Assembly: GCA_023053545.1 (NCBI GenBank)
Contig: JAKZAN010000006.1
Location: 2,237,001-2,301,000 of the forward strand
Direction of reading: 5' to 3'
Source: Lepidurus packardi
Lineage: Eukaryota > Arthropoda > Branchiopoda > Notostraca > Triopsidae
Length of the DNA stretch: 64,000 nucleotides
How positions within the stretch are numbered: position 1 is the stretch's first letter; each line of letters begins with the position of its first letter. A program made the position numbers and the translations under genes. The notes beneath the pieces were generated by a model, which was not told where the DNA came from, made no database searches, and worked only from the letters and a program-made list of their open reading frames with translations. Shown one piece after another: positions 63,955 to 64,000 of the stretch.

Positions 63955-64000
63955 GTTTCCTAGCCAAGTAAAGAAATATAGGAGTAGGAAAACTTAATTC

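Overview
The window is nuclear DNA of an arthropod, most likely a branchiopod crustacean of the Daphnia type. That identification is inference from compact gene structure (most introns 40-85 nt, GT-AG), densely packed genes on both strands, and metazoan and arthropod families: Tribbles, a cuticlin-like ZP protein, a CLIP-domain protease and a tandem-repeat galectin. Every multi-exon model below was built by hand from splice signals and reading-frame continuity. Summed exon lengths divide by three for all complete models.

Layout. 0.9-1.5 kb: last two exons of a Tribbles pseudokinase (+). 2.4-5.5 kb: a BED-finger, hAT-transposase-derived gene (+). 5.7-7.6 kb: a BTB/C2H2 zinc-finger gene (-), divergent from MCCC2 (+, 8.5-10.8 kb). 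11.2-12.8 kb: secreted ZP-domain protein (-). 13.8-15.7 kb: SLC49A4/DIRC2-like transporter (-). 16.4-17.7 kb: two-CRD galectin (-), divergent from a TXNDC5-like ER thioredoxin protein (+, 18.7-20.2 kb). 20.4-27.0 kb: spastizin/ZFYVE26-like gene (-, about 23 exons), divergent from adenylate kinase 2 (+, 27.2-28.3 kb). 30.7-33.9 kb: CLIP serine protease (+). About 33.9-51.0 kb is gene-poor, with two or three weak candidate exons. 51.0-52.2 kb: geranylgeranyl diphosphate synthase (+). 53.6-57.9 kb: coatomer alpha (+). 58.3-62.7 kb: TEX14-like ankyrin/pseudokinase gene (+) whose introns carry four intact tRNA genes and one tRNA-like remnant. 63.2-64.0 kb: PNO1 (-).

The neighbours do not form a pathway. 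Most are housekeeping genes: leucine catabolism (MCCC2), adenine nucleotide balance (AK2), prenylation (GGPPS), COPI traffic (COPA), 40S assembly (PNO1), ER folding (TXNDC5) and endolysosomal function (ZFYVE26). Interspersed are lineage-variable extracellular proteins (ZP, galectin, protease). The most notable structure is the TEX14-like locus, where every intron over 200 nt holds a tRNA or tRNA-like sequence and every short intron holds none. Next are the domesticated hAT gene with an eroded catalytic core, and a nuclear-localisation-like tail on Tribbles. I found no clearly new molecular system.
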